Shown: positions 8,609-18,122, numbered from the stretch's first letter. The stretch: DNA of 64,000 nt from Grimontia celer (GCF_900055185.1 NZ_FIZX01000001.1:248001-312000); one strand, 5' to 3'. Program-made: numbers and translations. The notes: generated by a model not told the origin, from the letters alone.

Positions 8609-8884
8609 TTAACGGTCGACATGCCCCAGATCTCGGTCTGGATCGAATACATCGCGGACGCGTTGTTTCAGCACTTTTGCGTCAGGAAAGCCGCCATCCC
8701 GCTTGCGCTCCCAAATCAATTCGCCATTGCAGTGAATTTCAAACCTGCCACCTGTGTCTGGGTATAAGGTTAAACTCTCCACTTCCTCGCTAAAGGTGGA
8801 AAGCAACTCCTGAGACATCCAGGTTGCGCGCAACATCCAGTTGCACTGGCGGCAGTAATAAATCTCGATATTTACTTTGTTCAT
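8609..8884 (-). CDS. SelT/SelW/SelH (Rdx) family protein
   Basis: A 91-aa thioredoxin-fold protein. The redox motif is CRQC (Cys11 and Cys14, in IEIYYCRQCNW), the Cys version of the CxxU site of selenoprotein W. FEIHCNGELIWERK is the conserved second part of the family, and the C-terminal FPDAKVLKQRVRD is also typical. The ATG at 8884 overlaps the TGA of the upstream TSUP gene (ATGA), so the pair is coupled. The redox partner is not known. Confidence 0.85.
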   Translation of the reverse strand: MNKVNIEIYYCRQCNWMLRATWMSQELLSTFSEEVESLTLYPDTGGRFEIHCNGELIWERKRDGGFPDAKVLKQRVRDVFDPDRDLGHVDR

Positions 8885-9645
8885 AACACGCCCCACAAAA
8901 GCTTGATACCAACAGCAAAGGTCAGCAGCTCAAACGCAATTTTTATCATCTTGTTGCTGTACTTGTCGGCGAGATACGCGCCGAGGTAACCACCCAAGAT
9001 AGAACCTACCAGGAGTGCAGGGATCCACGGCCAGTAAATCTCTGCGCCGGCAATAGCCAGTGTTGCCGCACCCAATCCGTTCCAGAATATACCTACGCTC
9101 ACCAAAGTCAGTGCGACAGCCTGCTTGTAATCGAAACCAAACCAGCGAACCAAAAACAGCGTGACGAACAGGCCTGTGCCTGCAGTGAGGGAGCCGTTCA
9201 GCAAGCCGATCGCGCTGAGCCCTAAGCAACCCAGAAGCATGCCCGTCGTCTCGCGGTGTTTTGGCTCTGCTTCCTGTCCGAGTGTTTTTCGCATCCGTGA
9301 GTAAACACCCAGCAAAATGATAAACCCGCCCAGTAACCCTTCGGCTAAAGGACCCGGCACAAAAAGAATGAGGTTGGCACCACCAATCACCCCGGCAGCA
9401 CCAGCCAATGTCACGTAAAGGGTGAGTTTGCGGTCGAGGTTGCCACTACGCCAATGCTTGAGTGCCGCGCCCAGTCCAAGCGCTACAGAGGCCACTTTGT
9501 GGGTTGCCAGTGCAACAGAAAAGCCGAGACCGAGAAATAACAACAGGGGAAGTTGTAAAAGCCCCGCACCGCCGCCAGCCAAAGAGGCGAGGGTATTGGC
9601 AATCAGGGAGCCAATGAAAAGGCCAATGGTAGAGAGAAAGTCCAT
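8881..9645 (-). CDS. TSUP (TauE/SafE) family membrane permease
   Basis: 254 aa with about eight helices and two Gly-rich repeats (ASLAGGGAGLLQLPLLLFLG near residue 20 and LNGSLTAGTGLFVTLFLVRW near 155). The family moves sulfite, sulfonates, sulfoacetate or other organic anions, and the substrate cannot be read here. The ATG at 9645 is preferred over the GTG at 9651 because GAG lies five bases upstream. It is translated together with the SelW-like gene by a 4-base overlap, which hints at a sulfur or redox theme but is not proof. Confidence 0.85.
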   Translation of the reverse strand: MDFLSTIGLFIGSLIANTLASLAGGGAGLLQLPLLLFLGLGFSVALATHKVASVALGLGAALKHWRSGNLDRKLTLYVTLAGAAGVIGGANLILFVPGPLAEGLLGGFIILLGVYSRMRKTLGQEAEPKHRETTGMLLGCLGLSAIGLLNGSLTAGTGLFVTLFLVRWFGFDYKQAVALTLVSVGIFWNGLGAATLAIAGAEIYWPWIPALLVGSILGGYLGAYLADKYSNKMIKIAFELLTFAVGIKLLWGVL

Positions 9646-9716
9646 GTTCACTCAAGATCGATAGTATTGGGAAGGCAGTGTATCAGGTTGTTAGAGCCAA
9701 CAGGCCCCAATAGATA

Positions 9717-9745
9717 GAAAAAGCCTGCGAAATTCACAGGCTTCT
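9717..9745 (-). terminator. Terminator of metNIQ
   Basis: On the minus strand AAGCCTGTG and CGCAGGCTT form a stem followed by TTTTTC, 30 bases after the metQ stop. Confidence 0.85.
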
Positions 9746-9776
9746 TAACGTCATTTAATGGGTATAGGTTGGCAAA

Positions 9777-10589
9777 TTACCAGCCTTTTACCGCGCCGCC
9801 ATCAAAGATTTCAGATGCTGCGTTGTACACTTCGTCAGTCTGGTAAGACTGAACGAATTGCTGAACGTTTTGTGCAGTTACATTGTTAGCACGGGCAACA
9901 ATCAGGTTCACGTATGGAGACTCTTTGTCTTCAACGAAGATGCCGTCTTTCTCAGGTGACAGGTTGATTTCGCTAGCGAAAGTAGTGTTGATGATTGCCA
10001 GTGAAACATCTTCCAGAGAGCGCGGCAGTTGAGCGGCTTCCAGCTCAACGATTTTCAGGTTTTTAGGGTTCGCCGTGATATCCAGAACCGTTGCTTTCAG
10101 ACCCGCTTCGTCTTTTACTTCAATCAGACCTTGTTGCTCAAGCAGTAGCAGTGAACGGCCAAGGTTGGTTGGGTCGTTTGGTACTGCGATCTGTGCGCCG
10201 TCTTCCAGTTGTTCAACAGAAGTCACTTTGGTTGAGTAACCTGCAATTGGATAAACCAGCGTGTTACCCGCGATTTCAAACTTGTAACCGCGGTCAGAAA
10301 TCTGCTGGTCAAGGTATGGCTTGTGCTGGAATGCGTTTGCATCGATTGAGCCTTCATCCAGCGCGGCGTTTGGCGTGACGTAGTCTGAGAAAGTCACCAG
10401 TTCAACATCCAGGCCGTATTTCTCTTTCGCAACTTTTGCTGCGACTTCCGCCACTTGCTCTTCAGCACCAGCAATAACGCCAATTTTTACTTTCGTCAGA
10501 TCAACGGTCTCTTCCTGACCACAACCGGTCAAAACCAGAGTAGAAGCGAGGCCAACAGCTGCAGCAATTTTCTTGAGTGTAAAAGTCAT
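9777..10589 (-). CDS. metQ: Methionine-binding lipoprotein MetQ
   Basis: A 270-aa NlpA/MetQ solute-binding protein that captures methionine in the periplasm for MetNI. The signal peptide ends in the lipobox LTGC (Cys23). The mature region shows KIGVIAGAEEQVAEVAA and FQHKPYLDQQ, typical of the family. The ATG at 10589 has AAGGAG seven bases upstream; a GTG just before it is ignored. It is the last gene of metNIQ, the order found in other gammaproteobacteria, and is controlled from the MetJ site upstream of metN. Confidence 0.95.
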   Translation of the reverse strand: MTFTLKKIAAAVGLASTLVLTGCGQEETVDLTKVKIGVIAGAEEQVAEVAAKVAKEKYGLDVELVTFSDYVTPNAALDEGSIDANAFQHKPYLDQQISDRGYKFEIAGNTLVYPIAGYSTKVTSVEQLEDGAQIAVPNDPTNLGRSLLLLEQQGLIEVKDEAGLKATVLDITANPKNLKIVELEAAQLPRSLEDVSLAIINTTFASEINLSPEKDGIFVEDKESPYVNLIVARANNVTAQNVQQFVQSYQTDEVYNAASEIFDGGAVKGW

Positions 10590-10648
10590 CACGTATCTCC
10601 TTAAAATTCAGAATTTCCATTTATCCGGATGGTGTCACCATCCGTTTT

Positions 10649-11341
10649 TTATCTGTGGTCAACCCGCTTTACGAAGTAGTCGCCGGCTGACTGAATCATT
10701 TGCACCAATATCACCAGCATCACTACGGTGATCAGCATGACGGTGCCGTCAAAACGTTGGTAGCCGTATCGGATACCTACATCACCCAGACCACCGCCGC
10801 CTACGGCACCTGCCATGGCGGAGTAGCTCACCAGCGTTACCAAGGTAATCGTCGCGCCGTTCAAAATGCCTGGCAGTGCTTCTGGCAGAAGGACTTTGCG
10901 GATAATTTGTAGTGGTGTCGCGCCCATCGCCTGAGCTGCCTCGACCAAGCCTGACGGCACTTCCAGCAGTGCACCTTCAACCAGACGGGCAATAAACGGA
11001 ATTGCACCGACAGTGAGGGGGACAATCGCCGCACCTGTGCCGATGGAAGTACCCATGATGAAGCGGGTGAATGGGATAATGGCGACCAGCAAAATAATGA
11101 AAGGGATTGAGCGGCCAATATTGACGATGATGCCAATAGATTTGTTCAGTGCCGCGTTTTCTAACAAGCCGCGGGGCTTGGTGAGGTGCAGCAGCACACC
11201 CAAAGGAATACCAAACAGGAAACCAATTGCACCGGAGACAAAGACCATGGTCAGGGTCTGACCCAGTGCGTCAATCAACAGGCCAACAAGACGCTCGTTT
11301 TCTGCAAACCAGCCTGAAACGGCAGCGATATTAAGCGACAT
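10649..11341 (-). CDS. metI: Methionine ABC transporter permease MetI
   Basis: A 230-aa permease with five helices. The EAA loop that docks on MetN is visible as [25 protein letters not shown], given here in short as [10 protein letters not shown]...LPEALPG. The start codon lies inside the end of metN (11-base overlap), so the two are translationally coupled. It completes the MetNIQ importer in the inner membrane. Confidence 0.95.
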   Translation of the reverse strand: MSLNIAAVSGWFAENERLVGLLIDALGQTLTMVFVSGAIGFLFGIPLGVLLHLTKPRGLLENAALNKSIGIIVNIGRSIPFIILLVAIIPFTRFIMGTSIGTGAAIVPLTVGAIPFIARLVEGALLEVPSGLVEAAQAMGATPLQIIRKVLLPEALPGILNGATITLVTLVSYSAMAGAVGGGGLGDVGIRYGYQRFDGTVMLITVVMLVILVQMIQSAGDYFVKRVDHR

Positions 11342-12365
11342 AGCCCAGCACCTCGATGTTGATGTTGTGATCTTTCAGGTAAGTCAGCGCGAGGTTGACG
11401 TTCTCTTCGTCGCCAAAGAATTCGGCCAGCATCAGGCCAAATTTCACGCCACCCGCATAGTCCATGTCAGAGCTCAGAATGCTGATGTCGATATTGAACT
11501 TTCGTGATACCTGGCTGATAAGCGGGGCATCGACACTGGCGCCAGTAAACTCAAGGCGAACCAGTGGCGGTAAATGACCTTCACTCTGAGGTTGCAGTCG
11601 TTCTTCGTAGTCCTGTGGAATGGAAAGATCCAGCGTTGCGCGGATAAAGGTGCGCGCCAGTTCTGTTTTCGGATGGGCAAAGATATCGCCCACAGGCCCT
11701 TTCTCTACCAACTCACCACCACCAATAATCGCCACTTCGTGACAGATGCGCTTCACTACGTCCATTTCGTGGGTGATCAACAAAATGGTCAAGCCCAGCT
11801 TCTGGTTGATGGTCTGCAATAGGTTCAGGATGGAGTGGGTCGTCGCCGGATCCAATGCGCTGGTGGCTTCGTCACACAGTAGAACTTTTGGATCGCTCGC
11901 CAATGCGCGCGCAATGGCTACACGCTGCTTTTGACCACCGCTGAGGTTAGAAGGATAACTCTGGTGTTTATCACTTAGGCCGACCAAATCCAGCAGCTCA
12001 GTCACTTTGTGTTGAATGTGTTGTTTGTCTTTGCCTGCCAATTCCAGAGGAAGTGCCACGTTGTCAAACACAGTGCGTGAGGAAAGCAGGTTGAAGTGCT
12101 GGAAAATCATGCCGATTTTCTGGCGTTCGCGGGTCAGTTCTGATTGAGACAAAGCGGTGAGCTCAACGCCGTCGACAACGACTTTCCCGGAGGTTGGGCG
12201 TTCCAGCAGGTTGACGATGCGGATCAGCGTACTTTTACCAGCACCTGATGCACCAATAACACCAAAAATTCTGCCCTGAGGAATCTGGAGGTCAATGTCT
12301 CGCAGGGCATGGATCGTCTGATCACCCTGTTTGAACTCCTTGTTAACCTGTTTTATTTCGATCAT
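11331..12365 (-). CDS. metN: Methionine ABC transporter ATPase MetN
   Basis: 344 aa, the full MetN length. An N-terminal ATPase domain has Walker [10 protein letters not shown], signature [14 protein letters not shown], Walker [13 protein letters not shown] and the H-loop ITHEMDV. A C-terminal NIL/ACT-like domain (about residues 265-344) binds methionine and gives trans-inhibition in E. coli MetNI. It is the first gene of the operon, with MetJ boxes 123-146 bases upstream of its ATG. Confidence 0.96.
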   Translation of the reverse strand: MIEIKQVNKEFKQGDQTIHALRDIDLQIPQGRIFGVIGASGAGKSTLIRIVNLLERPTSGKVVVDGVELTALSQSELTRERQKIGMIFQHFNLLSSRTVFDNVALPLELAGKDKQHIQHKVTELLDLVGLSDKHQSYPSNLSGGQKQRVAIARALASDPKVLLCDEATSALDPATTHSILNLLQTINQKLGLTILLITHEMDVVKRICHEVAIIGGGELVEKGPVGDIFAHPKTELARTFIRATLDLSIPQDYEERLQPQSEGHLPPLVRLEFTGASVDAPLISQVSRKFNIDISILSSDMDYAGGVKFGLMLAEFFGDEENVNLALTYLKDHNINIEVLGYVA

Positions 12366-12487
12366 AGGCCTTCCTGGGCAAAAATCGTGTTAATAAAAAG
12401 TAAAAAAGATAGCGATTGTTATGGGGTTTTTGTGGCTATCTGGTGTTTGATGCTATTTATTGTCTCAAAATAAGTCAATAGATATTT

Positions 12488-12511
12488 TTACGTCTAGACG
12501 TCTAAACGTAT
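12488..12511. promoter_or_regulatory. MetJ operator, three tandem met boxes
   Basis: Three adjacent 8-bp boxes read TTACGTCT, AGACGTCT and AAACGTAT. The middle one is the exact MetJ consensus and the outer two keep the ACGT core. Tandem boxes of this kind bind adjacent MetJ dimers with S-adenosylmethionine as corepressor. The site lies upstream of metN, so metNIQ should be repressed when methionine is plentiful. The rest of the 12366-12724 gap shows no gene. Confidence 0.9.
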
Positions 12512-12724
12512 ATTGCAGGGCTAAGTGATTGATAAGGGATTTGAGAGTGGCTTGAGCTGGTAGGGAAGCAAAGACTATGAGATAGGAATACCCAAACTTT
12601 GCGGGTTTGTAACCTATTTTTTAACGTACCTCACATCAATCGCTCCCTTTTTGTACTGGCTCACTGCATCAATACACCTAGTGATATATATTGCGTCGTT
12701 TGTATTCACAGACGGGATGGGTAT

Positions 12725-13081
12725 GTGAGGACGTCATTTAAACGAATGATGTTGTTGGCAAGCGCCTTAAGTTGGGTGCTGGTCTCACTGATGCCTGTGA
12801 TAAATGCCCATGGCAGCAATGCTGGCGTCTGGGAAACACTCTGTACTATTAATGGCTTCAAGCTGGTTCAGGTTGAAGGGGAGGAAACCAGCGGTGAAGG
12901 AAAGCACCATGGAAAGCCTTGTCCGTTCAGCCACTTCTCTTTTAGTCATCACCTTACACTCACCACGACAGACACTCATACTCACGTAAAATTCGTGGGG
13001 AATCAGCACTACTCTTTATTGGCTCAAAGGGTAAGGTTTGAATCTCCCATCGCCCGTGCCCCACCTTTCTCAATCTCATAA
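12725..13081 (+). CDS. DUF2946 family small protein
   Basis: About 118 aa. After a hydrophobic N-terminal segment (MMLLASALSWVLVSLMPV) comes the family pattern WETLCTINGFKLVQVEG and then a His/Cys stretch HHGKPCPFSHFSFSHH. The spaced Cys and His residues look suited to metal binding; the family is often found near copper or haem-iron membrane genes. The start is unsure: GTG 12725 or the ATG pair at 12746/12749. It is followed at 150 bases by a PepSY membrane protein, a pairing I regard as functional. Confidence 0.65.
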   Translation: MRTSFKRMMLLASALSWVLVSLMPVINAHGSNAGVWETLCTINGFKLVQVEGEETSGEGKHHGKPCPFSHFSFSHHLTLTTTDTHTHVKFVGNQHYSLLAQRVRFESPIARAPPFSIS

Positions 13082-13230
13082 TCTCCAAGCTTTTATACAT
13101 CGGCTTTTGATGAGGCTTGGAGTGTTCAAAAACAAAAACAATTAGGGCGCTAAGCCCACTGAGTAAAGTCATCTATAAAAATGCACTGCGTGTTTGCGGT
13201 GTGTTTGCTTATGAGAAAGGAAAACTAACC

Positions 13231-14646
13231 ATGGTTAGTGAGAGCAAAACAGCGGCTGCGCCTGCCCAAAAAGCGCGATATTTCACTGCTTGGCGATGGC
13301 ACTTCTATGCCGGACTTTTCGTTATTCCCTTTATGTTGATGCTGAGCGCTACCGGTCTTGTCATGCTGTTTGATGATGAGATTGAATCTGCCCGCTACGG
13401 AGACATGTTAACGGTCCAGGCCAGCGGACAAACGATGCAACCTTCTGAACAGCTCAATGCGGTTAACAAGGCGTTTCCAGAAGCAACGGTGACGCAATTT
13501 ATTCCAGCGCGCACGGCAGATACTGTCAGCCGTTTTTCTATTCAATTGCCAAGCGGTGAAACCCGTTTTGCCTTAGTGAACCCTTATTCAGCGGAAGTCA
13601 CGGGGACAATCGACCGCAGCGACAGTTGGTATGAACTGGCGAACAATATCCATGGCACTTTGTTGATTGGCGATTTAGGTGATCGGCTGATTGAGACCGC
13701 AGCAAGTTTTATGATTCTGCTTCTGGTGTCAGGGATTTACCTCTGGTGGCCGAAAGACGCGGCAAGCCGAGCCGGTTTTCTTAAGATTCGAACCGACAGC
13801 GGTTCGCGCCTTTTCATGCGGGATTTGCATGCCAATCTAGGTGGCGCGTTATCTGTGGTATTACTGCTGTTTGTATTGTCTGGTCTTGCCTGGGCAGGTA
13901 TCTGGGGCGGAAAAATTGTTCAGCCTTGGGGAAGCTTCCCAGCTGAACGTTCTAAAAACGCGCCGGAATCAGTGATTACCCATAAGATGCTTAACCATGG
14001 CTCTGAAGAGGAAATGCCTTGGAACCTTGAGCAAACGCCAGTGCCAACCTCTCATCACGGTGGTCATGGCGCACCTGAACCCAACGTGGAGCGCAAGCAC
14101 TCTGCGGATGTGAGCATCGATCAGGTTGTGACCATGGCTAAGGAAGTGGGTTTTACCCACTATAAGCTGAAGTTTCCGAAGTCGGATACTGGGGTATATA
14201 CCTTGTCGGCGAACACCATGAGTGGGGATATCACCGACCCAACGCAAGACAGAACCATGCACATAGACCAATACAGTGGTGAAGTGTTAGCAGATATTAC
14301 CTTTGCAGATTACAACTGGATGGCAAAAGCGATGGCTGCAGGCATTGCATTGCATCAGGGGGATATCAGCATCATCAATAAAGCGCTGAATGTATTTTTC
14401 TGTGTTGCCTTTATCGCCATATCTATCACAGGTGGTGTCATGTGGTGGAAGCGGCGCCCGAATGGTTCACGCAAACTGGGTGCGCCACCCGTTGTGGCAG
14501 GAAATGGTTTTTGGGTGGTTGGAGCGATAACCCTGATTGCAATCTGTTTGCTGTTCCCGCTTGCTGGCTTGTCAGTGGCTGCAATTTTATGCATCGATTG
14601 GCTTATCTTCCGACGCGTGCAGAGTTTGAAGCAAGCTTTCAGTTAA
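13231..14646 (+). CDS. PepSY-associated membrane protein
   Basis: A 471-aa inner-membrane protein of the PiuB/PepSY_TM family. Four main helices are visible: about residues 23-45, 150-170, 207-227 and 395-418, with more hydrophobic sequence at the C-terminus. Two PepSY-like periplasmic parts lie between them (for example LNAVNKAFPEATVTQF and GVYTLSANTMSGD). A His-rich loop, HHGGHGAPEP near residue 275, and conserved membrane His residues suggest metal or haem contact; related proteins are linked to siderophore or ferric reductase activity. The start ATG 13231 follows AAAGGA. Confidence 0.82.
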   Translation: MVSESKTAAAPAQKARYFTAWRWHFYAGLFVIPFMLMLSATGLVMLFDDEIESARYGDMLTVQASGQTMQPSEQLNAVNKAFPEATVTQFIPARTADTVSRFSIQLPSGETRFALVNPYSAEVTGTIDRSDSWYELANNIHGTLLIGDLGDRLIETAASFMILLLVSGIYLWWPKDAASRAGFLKIRTDSGSRLFMRDLHANLGGALSVVLLLFVLSGLAWAGIWGGKIVQPWGSFPAERSKNAPESVITHKMLNHGSEEEMPWNLEQTPVPTSHHGGHGAPEPNVERKHSADVSIDQVVTMAKEVGFTHYKLKFPKSDTGVYTLSANTMSGDITDPTQDRTMHIDQYSGEVLADITFADYNWMAKAMAAGIALHQGDISIINKALNVFFCVAFIAISITGGVMWWKRRPNGSRKLGAPPVVAGNGFWVVGAITLIAICLLFPLAGLSVAAILCIDWLIFRRVQSLKQAFS

Positions 14647-14654
14647 CAAAATTG

Positions 14655-14679
14655 AGCCCCTGAGAATAGGGGCTTTTTT
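14655..14679 (+). terminator. Terminator after the PepSY gene
   Basis: AGCCCC and GGGGCT with an 8-base interior are followed by TTTTT, nine bases after the stop. Confidence 0.85.
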
Positions 14680-14978
14680 GTGCATTTTAAACAAGGTGAA
14701 AGCCCCAGAAACAGTGCGTGGTAGCACGCAATTAGGAGGCTACATAGGGAGTTATCTATCAGAAGGTTAAATAAAACCTGATCATTGTTTGACCGACTTC
14801 AAACTACCTTGTGATGAAGCTATTTGCCTAGGCTCATAATGAGTAAAGTTATTGCAACATCTCATTAACTGCATAGTTAGTGAGATAGCCACGGATTGAA
14901 CAGGCAGCCTGCACCTATCTTTTGCAACTTTCCGCGTTGCCTGTTGTTACCGCCATTTCGAGCAAGGAGACTGAAATC
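14680..14978. other. Upstream region of the TRAP operon
   Basis: About 300 bases without a credible gene. The stretch 14964-14970 is the AAGGAGA ribosome site of the binding protein. A small hairpin GTGCGTG..CACGC occurs near 14716-14730. I see no clear operator. Confidence 0.5.
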
Positions 14979-16088
14979 ATGTTGAAACGTCGTTCGTTCC
15001 TCGCCACCGCCGCAGTAGCACTCAGTGTGTTCATGGCCGGCTGTGGTGAGCAAAAGCAGGAAGCGGCAGCTGAAGCTGCACCCGCTGCGCAAGAAAAAGT
15101 AACCTGGAAAATGGTCACCACCTGGCCGAAGAACTTCCCTGGTTTGGGAACGGGCGCAAACAACCTTGCTGAGCTGATCACTGAAATGAGTGACGGTCGC
15201 CTGGAAGTAAAAGTGTACGGTGCCGGCGAACTGGTGGGTGCACTGGATGTGTTTGATGCAGTATCTCGTGGTACTGCCGAAATGGGTCATGGCGCTGGCT
15301 ACTACTGGAAAGGTAAAGCGCCGGCAGGTCAATTTTTCGCAGCAGTACCATTTGGTCTGACCGCGCAGGAAATGAACGGCTGGATCTACAACGGTGGTGG
15401 TCTGGAACTGTGGGCGGAAGCTTACGAACCATTCGGCATCATCCCAATGCCAGCGGGTAACACTGGCGTACAAATGGGTGGTTGGTTCAACAAAGAAATC
15501 AACCAAATCAGTGACCTTGAAGGCCTGAAAATGCGTATCCCTGGTTTGGGCGGTGAGGTGCTGAAGCGTGTAGGCGGTACGCCTGTACTGCTGCCGGGCG
15601 GCGAAATCTTCCCATCTCTGCAATCTGGCGCGATTGACGCGACTGAGTGGGTAGGTCCATACAACGATTTGGCATTTGGTCTGCACAAAGCGGCGAAATA
15701 CTACTACTACCCAGGATGGCACGAGCCAGGTACAACGCTGGAAGCGCTGATCAACAAGCAAGCATTCGAGAAGCTGCCTAAAGATCTGCAATCTATCGTT
15801 CTGGCGGCAACACGTGTAGCGAATGCCGACATGCTGGCTGAGTTCACTGCGCGCAACAACGCAGCGCTGGAAAGCCTGGTGAACGAGCACAAAGTAGAGC
15901 TCCGTCCGTACCCACAAGAAGTACTGACTCAACTGCAAGCAGTAGCTGATGAAGTGGTTGCTGAGCAGGCAGAAGTGGATGAAATCAGTAAGAAGGTTTA
16001 CGACTCTTACAAATCATTCCGCGATCAGGCAATTGACTGGCATGCCATTTCTGAGCAAGCCATGCTGAACGCCCGTAATCCGCAATAA
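14979..16088 (+). CDS. TRAP transporter substrate-binding protein, DctP/TakP type
   Basis: A 369-aa periplasmic receptor. The N-terminus KRRSFLATAA resembles a twin-arginine signal and ends in MAGC (Cys22), so it may be a Tat-exported lipoprotein. The mature part contains WKMVTTWPKNFPGLGTGAN, LKMRIPGLGGEVLKRVGG and DATEWVGPYND, written here separately; these match the TakP group, whose members bind 2-oxoacids, lactate or related monocarboxylates, in TakP through a sodium ion. The ligand here is not proven. RBS AAGGAGA lies 8 bases upstream. A strong hairpin follows the gene, so it is likely made in excess over the permease. Confidence 0.9.
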   Translation: MLKRRSFLATAAVALSVFMAGCGEQKQEAAAEAAPAAQEKVTWKMVTTWPKNFPGLGTGANNLAELITEMSDGRLEVKVYGAGELVGALDVFDAVSRGTAEMGHGAGYYWKGKAPAGQFFAAVPFGLTAQEMNGWIYNGGGLELWAEAYEPFGIIPMPAGNTGVQMGGWFNKEINQISDLEGLKMRIPGLGGEVLKRVGGTPVLLPGGEIFPSLQSGAIDATEWVGPYNDLAFGLHKAAKYYYYPGWHEPGTTLEALINKQAFEKLPKDLQSIVLAATRVANADMLAEFTARNNAALESLVNEHKVELRPYPQEVLTQLQAVADEVVAEQAEVDEISKKVYDSYKSFRDQAIDWHAISEQAMLNARNPQ

Positions 16089-16096
16089 TGTTGAAC

Positions 16097-16123
16097 AGGC
16101 AGTGCCCCGGGCACTGCCTTTTT
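16097..16123 (+). terminator. Intra-operon terminator/attenuator after the TRAP binding protein
   Basis: AGGCAGTGCCC and GGGCACTGCCT pair over 11 bp with almost no loop, followed by TTTTT. It stands between the receptor and dctQ genes and would reduce permease transcription. Confidence 0.85.
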
Positions 16124-16160
16124 CAATACCCTCATAAAAACAAAAAGTAAGAGTTGTTGT

Positions 16161-16727
16161 ATGGAAACCGCTTCTCCTTTTCTGATTTCCCTGATCAAAA
16201 GGATCAATCGATTCAGTGATTGGACGGGTCGCTTCGTTTCCTGGTTCGTGTTGGCAATTGTGCTTATCACCTTCGTGGTGGTTGTGATGCGTTATGTGTT
16301 TAACACGGGCTCAGTGTTTATGCAGGAGTCCGTTCTCTATTTTCATAATTACGTGATTATGCTTGGCGCAGCTTACGCGCTGTTGAAAGGTGCTCACGTA
16401 CGCGTGGATATTTTCTATCGCCCAATGAGTGAAAAGAAAAAAGCCTTGGTTGACCTGTTTGGCTTTCTCTTTTTACTGCTACCAACCTGTGTGTTTATCT
16501 TTTATATCGCGTGGGATTATGTCTCCGCTTCGTGGGCTATTATGGAAGGCTCGCAGGAAGCAGGTGGTGTAGACGCACGTTATATCTTTAAAACCAGTAT
16601 ATTGCTGATGCCCGCGCTAGTGATCCTGCAGGGTATCGCGGAGTCATTGAGAGCCGTGTTAACCCTTACCGGCCACCAAGACTTGGCTAAGCAATTAGAA
16701 GATCACGATGAGGAGCACGCACTATGA
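16161..16727 (+). CDS. TRAP transporter small permease, DctQ type
   Basis: 188 aa with four helices (about 27-48, 62-80, 103-125 and 145-165). The small TRAP subunit joins the large permease and helps fix the receptor. NRFSDWTGRFVSWFV and MRYVFNTGSVFMQE are family features. It overlaps the dctM start by ATGA. Confidence 0.9.
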   Translation: METASPFLISLIKRINRFSDWTGRFVSWFVLAIVLITFVVVVMRYVFNTGSVFMQESVLYFHNYVIMLGAAYALLKGAHVRVDIFYRPMSEKKKALVDLFGFLFLLLPTCVFIFYIAWDYVSASWAIMEGSQEAGGVDARYIFKTSILLMPALVILQGIAESLRAVLTLTGHQDLAKQLEDHDEEHAL

Positions 16728-18103
16728 CCGAGTTCCTCGCACTGTTTCTATTCTTGTTTACCTTCGGCGTATTGCTGGTGGGTTATCCGGTGGCGTTTTC
16801 GCTAGGTGGCTCTGCATTGTTGTTTGCCTTCATTGGTTCGGCAACGGGAGCGTTTGACCCAGCTTTCCTTGAAGCTATTCCTAACCGTATCTCTGGCACG
16901 CTCTCCAATGAGCTGCTGGTGGCAATCCCGCTGTTCGTCTTTATGGGCGTGATGCTGGAGAAATCCAAAATCGCAGAAGACTTGCTCGATACCATGGGGC
17001 AGGTGTTTGGCGGCTTAGCGGGTGGATTGGGTATTTCGGTGACCATCGTCGGTATGCTGTTGGCAGCGAGTACCGGTATCGTTGGTGCGACCGTGGTAAC
17101 CATGGGTTTGCTGTCTCTGCCTTCTATGATGAAGCGCGGCTATTGTCCTCGTATCGCGACGGGCACGATTTGTGCCTCAGGTACCTTGGGGCAGATCATC
17201 CCTCCATCTATCGTACTTGTACTGCTGGGAGATGTGATTTCCTCGGCATATCAGCAGGCGCAGCTTGATCAGGGTATTTACTCTCCGGAGAGTGTCACTG
17301 TTGGTGACTTGTTCCTCGGCGCGCTAATACCCGGCTTTGTGCTGGTGGGGCTGTACATTGTGTACTTGATTGGCGTTGCGATTTTCCAACCGCATCGAGT
17401 GCCGCCTATTCCAGAAGAAGATCGTAAGGTCAGCAAAGAGCTTTTTGTTCAGGTGTTGACCGTACTGATCCCGCCTGTGATGCTGATTGTATTGGTTCTT
17501 GGCTCAATTCTGACAGGGGTTGCAACACCCACAGAGGCGGCCTCTGTAGGTTCCGTTGGTGCAATTGTCCTTGCGGCCAGCAAGCGCATGTTTAACATCG
17601 CAATACTAAAAGAAGTCATGCGCACCACCACAGAAGTCACCGCTATGGTCTTTATGATCCTGATTGGTGCATCGCTGTTTGCGCTGGTGTTCCGTGGTTT
17701 TGGCGGTGACGATATTGTTCGCGACTTCCTCACCAGCTTGCCGGGTGGTGTGTTTGGCGCGATGCTTTTAGTTATGCTGGTGTTGTTCCTGCTGGGCTTC
17801 TTCCTGGACTTCATCGAAATCACCTTCGTGGTGATCCCGATTGTTGCGCCGATACTTCTGACCATGGGCGTTGACCCGGTATGGCTTGGCATCATGATTG
17901 CCCTTAACTTGCAGACGTCATTCCTGACACCGCCATTTGGTTTCTCGTTGTTCTACCTGCGTGGTGTAGCACCGGACTCCATTTCAACCATGGATATCTA
18001 TCGTGGTGTGATGCCGTTTATAGCTATTCAGATTCTGGTGTTGATGATGCTGGCTTACTGGCCGTCACTGGCCACCTGGCTGCCGGATTTGGTTTACGGC
18101 TAA
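16724..18103 (+). CDS. TRAP transporter large permease, DctM type
   Basis: A 459-aa membrane subunit with about twelve helices and two pseudo-symmetric halves. Motifs seen include GISVTIVGMLLAASTGIVGA near residue 105 (an inverted-repeat hairpin region), GTICASGTLGQIIPPSIVLV near 146 and LQTSFLTPPFGFSLFYLRG near 397. It uses the sodium gradient to import the bound acid. Start overlaps dctQ by ATGA. Confidence 0.92.
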   Translation: MTEFLALFLFLFTFGVLLVGYPVAFSLGGSALLFAFIGSATGAFDPAFLEAIPNRISGTLSNELLVAIPLFVFMGVMLEKSKIAEDLLDTMGQVFGGLAGGLGISVTIVGMLLAASTGIVGATVVTMGLLSLPSMMKRGYCPRIATGTICASGTLGQIIPPSIVLVLLGDVISSAYQQAQLDQGIYSPESVTVGDLFLGALIPGFVLVGLYIVYLIGVAIFQPHRVPPIPEEDRKVSKELFVQVLTVLIPPVMLIVLVLGSILTGVATPTEAASVGSVGAIVLAASKRMFNIAILKEVMRTTTEVTAMVFMILIGASLFALVFRGFGGDDIVRDFLTSLPGGVFGAMLLVMLVLFLLGFFLDFIEITFVVIPIVAPILLTMGVDPVWLGIMIALNLQTSFLTPPFGFSLFYLRGVAPDSISTMDIYRGVMPFIAIQILVLMMLAYWPSLATWLPDLVYG

Positions 18104-18122
18104 AAGTGAATCCCACAGTTTT

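Noticed and set aside
12588-12610. ATACCCAAAC similar to the MITE end
   Set aside because: Only ten bases match and no inverse partner follows, so chance is likely.
14877-15938. Long minus open frame (353 codons) opposite the TRAP receptor
   Set aside because: It is antisense to a clear gene, with unnatural composition rich in Cys, Arg, Phe and Gln.
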